DNA of 11,211 nt from NCBI GenBank assembly GCA_003555185.1, contig PWFZ01000093.1, forward strand, positions 1 through 11,211. Reading direction: 5' to 3'. Each line of letters starts with the position of its first letter. Within the stretch, counting starts at the first letter, position 1. Below the pieces are notes generated by a model, which did not search any database, had not been told where the DNA came from, and saw nothing but the letters and a program-made list of their open reading frames with translations. The position numbers were made by a program, and so were the translations under genes. Positions 1 to 6,370 of this stretch are shown here, piece after piece. The stretch comes from Balneolaceae bacterium (GTDB lineage Bacteria > Bacteroidota > Rhodothermia > Balneolales > Balneolaceae).

Positions 1-35
1 AGCGGTTAGCGGTTAGCGGTTAGCGGTTAGCGGAA
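1..35. repeat. Tandem heptamer array, unit AGCGGTT
   Basis: The window opens with four full copies of AGCGGTT followed by a partial AGCGG, so the array probably continues upstream of the window. It has no coding context that I can see. It precedes a broken four-helix-bundle gene, and further short tandem units (an octamer CTAATTCY, and AACCAATY) lie on the other side of that gene. Confidence 0.9.
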
Positions 36-48
36 GATTGTGATTATC

Positions 49-81
49 ATACTTTTTCCAATTTTTTGAGGAAAAAAGTAT
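49..81. other. AT-rich imperfect hairpin
   Basis: An 11-base arm ATACTTTTTCC (49-59) and a 12-base arm GGAAAAAAGTAT (70-81) pair with one bulged A around a 10-base loop. It could be a weak terminator for a gene left of the window or part of the repeat region that follows. No U-tract follows on the + strand, so the terminator reading is weak. Confidence 0.4.
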
Positions 82-150
82 ATTGGATTTTATTAAGAAG
101 ATAGCGCCATTATTAAATAACTCATGGTTATGGAATACAAAAAGGAAAGA

Positions 151-184
151 AGTTGATTAGCAATTTAGTTTATTAGGGAGTGGG
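151..184. repeat. Spacer repeat A, copy 1
   Basis: The segment beginning AGTTGATTA and ending TTTATTAGGGAGTGGG recurs at 504-545. The two copies are nearly identical except for about eight extra bases in the second copy. The reverse complement resembles repeat B (TCCCT..TATAAAC..AATCAAC), so A and B may be two orientations of one old element flanking the broken four-helix-bundle gene. Confidence 0.75.
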
Positions 185-219
185 TAGATATTAATATTGT
201 CCCTTTTTAACTCAGTTAA

Positions 220-468
220 ATCCATAACATTCAGTACTGCAGACAATCCCGGGGATCGCAATATGAATTGATCGATCATCTGATAACTGCATTGGATTGT
301 AATTATATCCATGACGACGAGTACAGACAATTTATAGATCAACTCGAGGAATGTATCAAAATGACAAACGGCTACATTGCGTATCTAAATCGCAAAAAAT
401 CAGATTATAATATAAAAGAGGGCCCAATCGATTATAATCCAACAGGGTTAGAATCCGGACATCCCTAA
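220..468 (+). pseudogene. Four-helix-bundle (S23/23S rRNA IVS-type) protein, C-terminal remnant
   Basis: The reading frame is open from just after a TAA at 217-219 to the TAA at 466-468. It reads IQYCRQSRGSQYELIDHL, then ITALDCNYIHDDEYRQF and a helix ending NGYIAYLNRKK. This matches the last two helices of the four-helix-bundle family often annotated as S23 ribosomal protein or 23S intervening-sequence protein: the RGS-x-YEL turn, the D-x-x-YI-x-DEEY loop and the final NG-x-I-x-x-L. Family members are usually about 115-120 residues; the N-terminal half is missing, and the only in-frame start-like codon is TTG at 268, in the middle of the conserved block. About 22 unconserved residues follow the family end, and the stop lies within spacer repeat B1. 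I read it as a decayed gene. Assignment is from remembered family patterns, without a search. Confidence 0.6.
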
Positions 469-500
469 TTCCCTTATAAACCAATCAACTAATTACCTTG
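465..500. repeat. Spacer repeat B, copy 1
   Basis: These 36 bases, from CTAATTCCC to AATTACCTTG, recur at 562-597 with a single T/C difference. The copy contains the stop codon of the four-helix-bundle remnant and is followed directly by repeat A copy 2. Confidence 0.85.
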
Positions 501-503
501 GGA

Positions 504-545
504 AGTTGATTACTTAATTAGAAATTTAGTTTATTAGGGAGTGGG
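504..545. repeat. Spacer repeat A, copy 2
   Basis: This is the second copy of the segment at 151-184, sharing AGTTGATTA at its left and AATTTAGTTTATTAGGGAG plus TGGG at its right, with about eight inserted bases (CTTAATTA-like) between. It lies between the two B copies. Confidence 0.75.
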
Positions 546-569
546 CTAATTCCCTAATTCTCTAATTCC
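546..569. repeat. Tandem octamer, three units of CTAATTCY
   Basis: Three consecutive units read CTAATTCC, CTAATTCT and CTAATTCC. The third unit is the left end of repeat B copy 2, and a single unit also begins B copy 1 at 465. This suggests that slippage or recombination at this unit helped duplicate the spacer. Confidence 0.7.
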
Positions 570-597
570 CTTATAAACCAATCAACCAATTACCTTG
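562..597. repeat. Spacer repeat B, copy 2, overlapping the paaY start
   Basis: This is the second 36-base copy of the segment at 465-500. Its last three bases are the TTG that forms the only usable start codon of the following gene. Within it, AACCAATC and AACCAATT form a short octamer repeat. Confidence 0.85.
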
Positions 598-1188
598 ACT
601 TACGAATTTAACGGCTACAAACCAGTTATCCACGAAAGTGCCTATGTTCACCCTACAGCTACTGTGACCGGTAATGTGATTATTGGGAAAGATGTGTATA
701 TCGGTCCGGGTGCTGCAATTCGGGGTGATTGGGGAAAGATTGTAATCGAAGATGGATGCAATGTTCAGGAGAATTGTACGATCCATATGTTTCCGGGTGT
801 CACCGTTACGCTGAAAGAGTCGGCTCATATCGGACACGGCGCAATTATTCATGGATCAACCATTGGTAAAAACTGTCTCGTTGGGATGAATGCCGTGGTG
901 ATGGATCGCGTAACTGTGGGTGATGAGTGTATCATTGGAGCGCTCTGTTTTGTGCCCGAAGGAATGGATATCCCAAACCGGAAAGTGGTTGTTGGAAATC
1001 CCGCAAAGATCGTAAAAGATGTCAGTGATGAAATGATCGGGTGGAAAACTGAAGGAACCGGCTGGTATCAGCGACTGCCACAGCAGCTTCATGAAACCCT
1101 GAAAGAGTGCGAACCGCTAAGGGAAGTGCCGGCTGACCGGGTGGATCAGGATGGAGATTATGAAACCTGGGGGAAGAGAGACCCATGA
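595..1188 (+). CDS. paaY: PaaY-like gamma-carbonic-anhydrase-fold protein (hexapeptide repeat thioesterase)
   Basis: This 197-residue protein matches E. coli PaaY in length (196) and layout. It opens with EFNGYKPVIHESAYVHP and continues with left-handed beta-helix hexapeptide turns over roughly residues 12-130, including RGDWG at 43-47. His64, His81 and His86 (IGHGAIIHG) have the spacing of the gamma-class metal ligands. A C-terminal helical tail includes GWKTEGTGWYQ. PaaY is known as a thioesterase that clears CoA-trapping dead-end ring adducts in phenylacetate degradation; a paaZ follows 506 bases downstream, which supports that role over CaiE or a generic carbonic anhydrase. The start is TTG: a stop lies in frame at 574-576, no ATG or GTG precedes the conserved region, and no ribosome binding site is visible. 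The TTG belongs to repeat B2, so the native 5' end was probably replaced. Family call firm, exact substrate inferred. Confidence 0.85.
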   Translation: MTYEFNGYKPVIHESAYVHPTATVTGNVIIGKDVYIGPGAAIRGDWGKIVIEDGCNVQENCTIHMFPGVTVTLKESAHIGHGAIIHGSTIGKNCLVGMNAVVMDRVTVGDECIIGALCFVPEGMDIPNRKVVVGNPAKIVKDVSDEMIGWKTEGTGWYQRLPQQLHETLKECEPLREVPADRVDQDGDYETWGKRDP

Positions 1189-1215
1189 GGTTTAAAAAAC
1201 CTCACGGGTCTTCCC
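1171..1215. terminator. Long hairpin over the paaY stop codon
   Basis: GACCCATGAGGTTT (1180-1193) pairs with AAACCTCACGGGTC (1197-1210) with a single A-C mismatch and a three-base loop. The stem resumes as GGGAA with TTCCC after a four-base bulge. The TGA stop at 1186-1188 lies in the left arm. No U-run follows, so it may be a processing or mRNA-stabilising hairpin, or a repeat, and not a classical intrinsic terminator. Confidence 0.6.
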
Positions 1216-1322
1216 AAATGTGGATGGCGCAAGAATCCTCTTGTGCCTTTAGTTATCATCTATCAATTAGTTTGTCATTCCATCAATAAAAGGTTAGTTC
1301 CAATTGCCAGGAGCACAAGTGG

Positions 1323-1339
1323 ATACTTCGCTATTTCAG
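1323..1339. repeat. ACTTGCGCTATTT-type motif, copy 1
   Basis: ATACTTCGCTATTTCAG equals the copy at 1521-1538 apart from a missing GC dinucleotide. It lies just left of the palindrome element at 1349. Confidence 0.55.
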
Positions 1340-1348
1340 TAGTGTAAT

Positions 1349-1403
1349 ATCTCCCCTCGAGGGGAGATCATAATCATTGTTTAGATGATTATGTGAGGGG
1401 TGT
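1349..1403. repeat. Palindrome-plus-hairpin element, copy 1
   Basis: A perfect 20-base palindrome (1349-1368, centre TCGA) is followed directly by a 9-bp stem CATAATCAT/ATGATTATG (1369-1393) with loop TGTTTAG, and then the tail TGAGGGGTGT. The same order occurs in the copies at 9503-9546 (without the tail) and 9786-9863 (inverted). It resembles REP or MITE-like intergenic repeats, but I do not recognise a named family. Confidence 0.75.
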
Positions 1404-1449
1404 ACTTAAGGATCGTTAAAAGTCACAAATAATTAATTGGATCGAAGAG

Positions 1450-1510
1450 ACACCCTCCCCCGCCATACGGCGGGGCTAAACGCTCACGTTAACTCCCCTC
1501 AAGTGGAGAT
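1450..1510. repeat. Decayed inverted copy of the palindrome element
   Basis: It begins ACACCCTC (complement of the GAGGGTGT tail) and ends ACTCCCCTCAAGTGGAGAT, a degenerate form of the palindrome. The middle hairpin is replaced by another one, CCCCGCC-ATAC-GGCGGGG at 1458-1475. It faces copy 1 tail to tail. Confidence 0.5.
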
Positions 1511-1516
1511 CTCCAC
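1503..1516. other. Perfect 14-base palindrome
   Basis: GTGGAGATCTCCAC is self-complementary. It overlaps the right end of the decayed repeat copy. It could be a protein-binding site, but it is more simply a by-product of the repeat. Confidence 0.45.
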
Positions 1517-1520
1517 CCAA

Positions 1521-1538
1521 ATACTTGCGCTATTTCAG
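1521..1538. repeat. ACTTGCGCTATTT-type motif, copy 2
   Basis: ATACTTGCGCTATTTCAG is shared with copies at 1323-1339 and 1581-1596, all in the same orientation and within 275 bases. Confidence 0.6.
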
Positions 1539-1580
1539 CCTTGTTGTGGAAAGCTAATTTCAGCCCCAAAATAGACCCAG

Positions 1581-1596
1581 ACACTTGCGCTATTTT
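1581..1596. repeat. ACTTGCGCTATTT-type motif, copy 3
   Basis: ACACTTGCGCTATTTT is the third copy of the motif. Its CTATTTT end pairs with AAAATAG at 1568-1574, giving a small stem with a 15-base loop. It lies about 100 bases upstream of the paaZ start. Confidence 0.55.
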
Positions 1597-1694
1597 ATGA
1601 ATGAAATATTTCCCCCGGAATTCTTCTTCCTGACTTCTGAGTACAGATTTCCTATATTCAAGAAAATTAATTCCAATCTACCATACATAAAGCA

Positions 1695-3737
1695 ATGCAA
1701 GTAACCTCCTATTCTCAGGGAAAGTGGATCAAGAAAGGCACAGAAACAGATCTAATTAGCGCCGTGACAGAAAAGCCGGTTGCCAAAATGGTTGAGGCAG
1801 ATCTGGATTATAAAGCCATGTGTGAATATGCACGCAACGTGGGTGGGCCAAAACTCCGTGAACTATCCATTCATCAAAGGGCGTTTAAAATTAAATTTTT
1901 AGCTCAGTATCTGATTGAGCGAAAGGAGGAATTCTACAAATTATCGACCCATACCGGTGCAACACGCCGCGATTCCTGGATTGATATCGAAGGTGGAATC
2001 GGCACTATGTTTACTCTTTCGAGCAAGTCGCGTCAGGAGCTGTCTGATTTACCTTTCCATGTGGAAGGTGGAGTTCAGCGGTTATCACGCGGGGGCACCT
2101 TTGTGGGTCAGCACATCTGCGTTCCCAAGCATGGATTAGGGCTTCAAATCAACGCTTTTAATTTTCCGGTTTGGGGAATGCTTGAAAAACTGGCACCGAG
2201 TATTATTGCAGGAATGCCGTGCATCATCAAATCCTCTCCGGTTGGCATGTATTTATCTCATGCTGTTTTCGAAAAAATGATTGAGTCAGAAATTTTACCT
2301 GAGGGATCGATTCAATTCATCGCGGCCGATGTTCCCGGAGATATTTTTGATCATTTAATTAGCCAGGATGTGGTTTCTTTTACCGGATCAGCAGCTACCG
2401 GTAAAAAGCTAAAAGCCCATCCCAATATTATTGAGAACAGTATCCCCTTCAATTTGGAAGCGGATTCGCTGAACTGCTCTATTCTCGGGGACGATGTAAC
2501 ACCAGACATGGAAGAGTTTGATCTGTTTATCAGGGAAGTCAGTAATGAAATGGTGGTTAAAACGGGGCAAAAATGTACCGCTATTCGCCGTACCATTGTG
2601 CCAAAGAAGTTAGCTGATGATGTGATTGAAGCGCTAAAGAAACGACTATCAAAAAATACGATTGGGAACCCTTCTGAGGAAGATACAAGAATGGGTCCGC
2701 TTGCGAGCTCGCTGCAGAATGAACGATTTGGCAAACAACTCGCCCAGCTTGCCGACATGACCGATACCGTCTACGCGGGAGAAAACGGGAAATTGAATGG
2801 CGCTTATACCGATTCCAGAGTTCTGCTATGCCATAAACCAATGGAAGTTGACGGCATTCATACCATCGAAGCATTTGGCCCTATGACAACCATTATGCCC
2901 TACTCCGATGCGGATGAAGCCATCGCCATTGCGAATAAATCAGATGGTTCACTGGTAGGTTCTCTGTTTACGGCTGATGATTCTATCGCCCGAAAAATTA
3001 CGCTTGGCTGTGCTCCTTATCACGGACGCTTTATGGTAATCAATCGTCATTCAGCGAAAGAATCTACCGGACACGGGTCACCCATGCCGCATATGGTTCA
3101 TGGCGGGCCCGGACGCGCCGGTGGAGGCGAGGAACTGGGTGGGGCAAGATCAGTGCTCCATAATATGCAGCGGGTCGCTCTGCAGGGATCTCCCACCACG
3201 CTGATGAATATTGTTAATCAGCACATTAAAGGAGCTGACACAAAAGAGTCGGACATCCACCCGTTTAAAAAATATTTCGAAGAAGTTGAGATAGGCGAAG
3301 CGTTAACCACTCACCGCAGAACCGTAACCGAAGCCGATATCGTAAATTTCGGCGGGTTGAGCGGAGATCATTTTTATGCCCACTTTGATGAAGTAGCCGC
3401 AAAAGATTCGCTGTTCGGCAAACGAATTGCCCATGGATATTTTGTCCTGTCTGCCGCTGCAGGAATGTTTGTACATCCATCACCCGGACCCGTTCTGTTA
3501 AACTACGGACTTGAGGATCTGCGGTTTATTGCTCCCGTTGCCCCCGGAGATACCATCCAGGCAAAACTGATTGCACGAAGAAAAACCGTCCGCCAAAAAC
3601 GTACGACGGATAAATTTCCTTACGGCATGGTTTGGTGGGACGTGGAAGTGATCAACCAGGAAGATGTGCTTGTGGCTGAGTATACGATTCTTACGCTGGT
3701 GAAGCGGAAAAAGGGATTAGAGATTGATGAAGATTAG
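1695..3737 (+). CDS. paaZ: PaaZ-type bifunctional aldehyde dehydrogenase / oxepin-CoA hydrolase
   Basis: This 680-residue protein is a full-length match to the PaaZ layout (E. coli PaaZ is 681). Residues about 1-515 are an aldehyde dehydrogenase with the general base Glu255 (FNLEAD) and the nucleophile Cys294 (GQKCTAIRR); E. coli uses Glu256 and Cys295. Residues about 525-675 are a MaoC-type hot-dog hydratase with Asp558 and His563 in GLSGDHFYAHFD, the expected catalytic pair. Known role: the hydratase opens oxepin-CoA and the dehydrogenase oxidises the semialdehyde to 3-oxo-5,6-dehydrosuberyl-CoA, in the cytoplasm. Both sites are intact, so both activities are predicted. The ATG at 1695 gives the family N-terminus; the ribosome binding site is weak. 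PaaY lies upstream and a crotonase downstream, but no paaABCDE, paaK or paaJ is in view. It ends 19 bases before the convergent lipoprotein gene, with no hairpin between. Confidence 0.93.
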   Translation: MQVTSYSQGKWIKKGTETDLISAVTEKPVAKMVEADLDYKAMCEYARNVGGPKLRELSIHQRAFKIKFLAQYLIERKEEFYKLSTHTGATRRDSWIDIEGGIGTMFTLSSKSRQELSDLPFHVEGGVQRLSRGGTFVGQHICVPKHGLGLQINAFNFPVWGMLEKLAPSIIAGMPCIIKSSPVGMYLSHAVFEKMIESEILPEGSIQFIAADVPGDIFDHLISQDVVSFTGSAATGKKLKAHPNIIENSIPFNLEADSLNCSILGDDVTPDMEEFDLFIREVSNEMVVKTGQKCTAIRRTIVPKKLADDVIEALKKRLSKNTIGNPSEEDTRMGPLASSLQNERFGKQLAQLADMTDTVYAGENGKLNGAYTDSRVLLCHKPMEVDGIHTIEAFGPMTTIMPYSDADEAIAIANKSDGSLVGSLFTADDSIARKITLGCAPYHGRFMVINRHSAKESTGHGSPMPHMVHGGPGRAGGGEELGGARSVLHNMQRVALQGSPTTLMNIVNQHIKGADTKESDIHPFKKYFEEVEIGEALTTHRRTVTEADIVNFGGLSGDHFYAHFDEVAAKDSLFGKRIAHGYFVLSAAAGMFVHPSPGPVLLNYGLEDLRFIAPVAPGDTIQAKLIARRKTVRQKRTTDKFPYGMVWWDVEVINQEDVLVAEYTILTLVKRKKGLEIDED

Positions 3738-3756
3738 AAGGTGGTGATGGCAGAAA

Positions 3757-4248
3757 TTAATACATTACCGGATTACTGATAAAATTTCCTCCTGTAACCA
3801 CGTAAACTGAATCCGGTTGTTCATCAGAATTCTCCATCTCATTTTTATTAATGGCAAATGAATAATACTCTACGCAACCGAAACAGCCTTCTACGGGATT
3901 ATAATCAGCCGACTCTGCCTGAAAGTTCACTGTCCATCTCCAATCTTCTCTTAACTTAAGTTCAAATTCACCATTCGATAAGATTTTATCATCAGCAGAC
4001 TTAATCTCAAAAATAACCTCAAGTGTACCATCTGTTTTTGTAGAAAAGTTAGTTGATATGAAATCATCTTGATCATTTAAACGAATCAAATATCTTCCAT
4101 CAAATGCTTCTAATGATATGTTGTTTTGATTAAGAAATTCCGACGGTGCTAAACTGAATCTAACTTCTGCTTCTTTATCAAGCCCAAATAGTGAACACCC
4201 ATATAAAGCTAAACAGGATATTACTAATAAGATGTTTATGATTTTCAC
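3757..4248 (-). CDS. Putative lipoprotein of unknown function
   Basis: This 163-residue protein starts MKIINILLVI and has a short basic and hydrophobic signal with the lipobox LYGC, giving lipidation at Cys18. The mature part is rich in Asp, Glu, Asn and aromatic residues and looks like a small beta-rich domain. It has a CFGC pair at 122-125 and a C-terminal VVTGGNFISNPV stretch. I recognise no family. It is probably anchored to the outer membrane or periplasmic face. It lies opposite to its neighbours, between paaZ (19-base gap, tail to tail) and the crotonase (divergent). Its bases are visibly more AT-rich than paaZ, consistent with later insertion or relaxed composition. The ATG at 4248 is chosen because the signal peptide begins exactly there. 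Confidence 0.75.
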   Translation of the reverse strand: MKIINILLVISCLALYGCSLFGLDKEAEVRFSLAPSEFLNQNNISLEAFDGRYLIRLNDQDDFISTNFSTKTDGTLEVIFEIKSADDKILSNGEFELKLREDWRWTVNFQAESADYNPVEGCFGCVEYYSFAINKNEMENSDEQPDSVYVVTGGNFISNPVMY

Positions 4249-4461
4249 AGACTTTCAGTTGTTTAAAATGAATTCACTACCAAACTATAAAAAAACAGCT
4301 TAATTAATAATTAAGCTTTGAGATTTCATTTTGTTGAAATGATAAATCAATCACACTGCCGGCCATTTCAAAATTCAGAATTCTCTCCTTTCTTATCACA
4401 CTACATAAATTTAACTTCCTGTACAAGAGTCTACCAAACACGAATTAAATTATCTTCAGAC
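4249..4461. promoter_or_regulatory. Divergent intergenic region, lipoprotein / crotonase
   Basis: This AT-rich region must carry promoters for both directions. It holds a 10-bp near-perfect palindrome at 4297-4317. I cannot name sigma-type boxes with confidence. An open frame from TTG at 4318 runs into the crotonase, but its first 48 codons show no crotonase similarity. Confidence 0.45.
4291..4317 (-). terminator. AT-rich inverted repeat, possible minus-strand terminator or operator
   Basis: AGCTTAATTA (4297-4306) and TAATTAAGCT (4308-4317) form a perfect inverted repeat around one base. Read on the minus strand it is followed by G and a run of Ts, as in an intrinsic terminator. That position lies upstream of the lipoprotein start, so it would block antisense transcription from the right. 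As it sits between divergent genes, an operator is an equal alternative. Confidence 0.4.
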
Positions 4462-5226
4462 ATGCCACAAAATGGATCTGTTACCCATACCATTAACGAC
4501 GATATTTCAACTATCGAATTTTTTCATCCTAAAGGAAACTCCCTTCCCGGAAAACTTTTAGGCGAACTCACAAATGCAATTAAAGAAGCTTCTGCAAGCG
4601 AAGATTCTAAGGTGATTGTGATTCGCAGTCAGGGAGATGGAGCCTTCTGTGCCGGTGCTTCTTTTGATGAGTTACTCTCCATTTCAGACCTCGAAGAGGG
4701 CAAATCATTTTTCATGGGGTTTGCGAACGTGTTAAACGCAATGCGCACATCCACCAAGTTTATTATCGCACGAATTCAGGGGAAAGTTGTAGGTGGTGGA
4801 GTCGGTATTGCAGCCTGTGCAGATTATACCTTTGCACATACTTCTGCATCCGTAAAGTTAAGCGAACTTGCCGTTGGAATCGGGCCGTTTGTTGTAGGTC
4901 CAGCTGTTGGCAGAAAAATAGGTGTCGGTCCTTTCACCACAATGTCTGTTGATGCACGATCATGGTACGATGCAAAATGGGCAGAAACCAACAATCTCTA
5001 TAGTCAGGTTTTAGGGTCTGTTGAGGAAATAGATAAGGCGATCGCAAAACTTGCCGGAGAACTGGCGTTAAGTAATCCCCACGCCATGAAAGAGCTTCGT
5101 GAAATTCAGTGGCATGGAACAGGTCACTGGGGAGCGACACTTGAACAACGAGCAGAAATTAGCGGACGTTTAATTTTGTCTGAATTCTCCAAAAAGTTTA
5201 TCGAGAAGTTTAAAGAAAAGGCTTAG
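4462..5226 (+). CDS. Enoyl-CoA hydratase/isomerase (crotonase) family protein, probably an isomerase
   Basis: The ATG at 4462 gives 254 residues, the usual crotonase length. Seen in order: an N-terminal beta domain, the oxyanion-hole segment AFCAGASFDEL (61-71), and the second oxyanion-hole loop KVVGGGVGIAACADY (108-122). LSELAVGI (133-140) follows, with the C-terminal helices from about 190. Classical hydratases use two glutamates; here the first position, after GGG, is Gly115, while the second, Glu135, is kept. A single acidic residue at the second position is typical of delta3-delta2 enoyl-CoA isomerases, so double-bond isomerisation is more likely than hydration. The location near paaZ and paaY fits a role in phenylacetyl-CoA or fatty-acid breakdown, but it is not a clear PaaF or PaaG. 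Its stop is 22 bases from the end of the convergent lacI-type gene. An upstream TTG (4318) would add unconserved residues and is rejected. Confidence 0.82.
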   Translation: MPQNGSVTHTINDDISTIEFFHPKGNSLPGKLLGELTNAIKEASASEDSKVIVIRSQGDGAFCAGASFDELLSISDLEEGKSFFMGFANVLNAMRTSTKFIIARIQGKVVGGGVGIAACADYTFAHTSASVKLSELAVGIGPFVVGPAVGRKIGVGPFTTMSVDARSWYDAKWAETNNLYSQVLGSVEEIDKAIAKLAGELALSNPHAMKELREIQWHGTGHWGATLEQRAEISGRLILSEFSKKFIEKFKEKA

Positions 5227-5235
5227 TCTCAACTT

Positions 5236-5266
5236 ATGAGCCGGACACCTACTTTGTCCGGCTTAT
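5236..5266. terminator. Bidirectional terminator between crotonase and lacI-type gene
   Basis: AGCCGGACA (5239-5247) and TGTCCGGCT (5255-5263) form a 9-bp GC-rich stem, extendable by three weaker pairs, with loop CCTACTT. It lies between two convergent genes. The stop codon of the minus-strand regulator (5249-5251) is in the loop. U-tracts are short on both sides. Confidence 0.7.
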
Positions 5267-6274
5267 TCCACAGCTCTCACGGATGATTAATTGCGGCTCA
5301 AGATTAATCTGTTTTTTTTCTGATTCCCCACCTTCTATCTGATCTATCAGAATTTTAGCGGCTCTTTTTCCTTTATTATAAATAGGCTGCTGAATGGTGG
5401 TTAGAGGCGGAGAAGTGTACTCCGAAAAGTTAAGGTTATCAAAACCAACAAAAGCATAATCATCGGGAACAGTTTTCCCATTGTCCTTCACTGCAAGCAA
5501 CGCACCCATAGCCAGTGTATCACTCACACAAAACACAGCACTTAAATCTGCGTTGTTTTTGATCCAGTTATCCATTGAGTTATATCCATCCTTAAACTGG
5601 TAATCTACAACACTCATATTCCTTTCGTCGAACTCCAATCCTGCCTCCTTCAGCGCATCCCGGTAACCATTCAGCCGATCAATGGATTCTTTCATTTCAA
5701 GACTTGCTATGATAATTCCAATCTTTTGATGGCCGGCTTTTATCAAATGCTCTGTAGCCATTTTCCCGCCCAGATAATTGTCTACATCAACCGAGCTGAT
5801 TCTCTTTTTTTTGGGGATATGTCCTACAAGCACTATGGGGATATCTTTTTCAAACAGCTCCTCTCCCACTAAATCTGTTACCTCCTGGGTCAGCAAAATA
5901 TAGCCATCAAGCCGTCTCTCATTTAAAATAAAATTATGCAGATCTTCTTTTTTTGAACCGGATACATACGATAGTGAAGCAAAATATCCGCGCTCGATAC
6001 ACTCCTCAAAAATACCTAAATGAATTTGTGTCCAAAATGCGCTACCCAGTGCTTCATCACCACTTTTAGTTACTAAAACACCAATTTCATGTGCACGGTT
6101 TGTAGCCAGGCTGCGTGCAACAGAGTTTGGTTTATAGTTGTATTTTTCAACAACCTCCATTACCCGGGCTCTTGCATCACTGCTAACATTGGGATGATTA
6201 TTTAGGACCCTCGATACCACAGACCGTGATACATGAGCAAGTTTAGCAACTTTATCGATGTTTAAATTCTCCAT
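5249..6274 (-). CDS. LacI-family transcriptional regulator
   Basis: This 341-residue protein has the standard LacI size. A helix-turn-helix occupies about residues 5-25 (IDKVAKLAHVSRSVVSRVLNN), followed by YKPNSVARSLAT (46-58), which is the hinge helix. A periplasmic-binding-protein-like effector domain covers the remainder, with the family block VDVDNYLGG..AT.HLI..GH..IG at 162-187, SDTLAMGALLA (251-261) and VGFDN (276-280). LacI regulators bind palindromes with a central CG and release on binding a sugar-type effector. The matching palindrome at 7473-7486 lies in front of the NagB-PIG-L gene, so this protein probably controls the amino-sugar module; the effector is inferred to be an amino-sugar phosphate or related sugar. 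The ATG at 6274 is preceded by AAGGG about five bases upstream, a good ribosome binding site. It lies 96 bases after the ROK gene in the same direction and may share its transcript. Confidence 0.92.
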   Translation of the reverse strand: MENLNIDKVAKLAHVSRSVVSRVLNNHPNVSSDARARVMEVVEKYNYKPNSVARSLATNRAHEIGVLVTKSGDEALGSAFWTQIHLGIFEECIERGYFASLSYVSGSKKEDLHNFILNERRLDGYILLTQEVTDLVGEELFEKDIPIVLVGHIPKKKRISSVDVDNYLGGKMATEHLIKAGHQKIGIIIASLEMKESIDRLNGYRDALKEAGLEFDERNMSVVDYQFKDGYNSMDNWIKNNADLSAVFCVSDTLAMGALLAVKDNGKTVPDDYAFVGFDNLNFSEYTSPPLTTIQQPIYNKGKRAAKILIDQIEGGESEKKQINLEPQLIIRESCGISRTK

Positions 6275-6370
6275 TTCAACCCTTTTAAATATCTGATCAG
6301 AAAGATTCTTTAAAGAAAAACAGAACGAATGTGATCTAACAAGATAAATGAAAAATACAATACAATAGAG

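Larger units (their letters stand above)
1216..1694. other. Gene-free spacer rich in palindromic repeats
   Basis: I see no credible gene in these 479 bases. They hold a palindrome-plus-hairpin element (1349-1403), a decayed inverted relative (1450-1510), a 14-base palindrome GTGGAGATCTCCAC (1503-1516), and three copies of an ACTTGCGCTATTT-like motif. The paaZ promoter must lie here, probably in the AT-rich last 100 bases, but no clear sigma-type boxes can be named. The spacer separates paaY from paaZ, so the two are unlikely to form a tight operon. Confidence 0.7.

Noticed and set aside
1..35. CRISPR array
   Set aside because: The units are seven bases with no spacers, so this is a simple tandem repeat.
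124..156. Small frame MVMEYKKERS as the lost N-terminus of the four-helix-bundle gene
   Set aside because: It does not resemble the family N-terminus and stops after ten codons within repeat A.
157..342. Minus-strand 61-codon frame over the four-helix-bundle remnant
   Set aside because: The + strand frame has the family pattern; the minus frame has none and overlaps it.
2351..2874. Two long minus-strand frames inside paaZ
   Set aside because: They are antisense shadows of the strongly conserved dehydrogenase domain.
4318..4461. Upstream extension of the crotonase from a TTG
   Set aside because: The 48 extra residues lack family similarity, begin beside the AT-rich inverted repeat, and the ATG at 4462 gives the normal family length.
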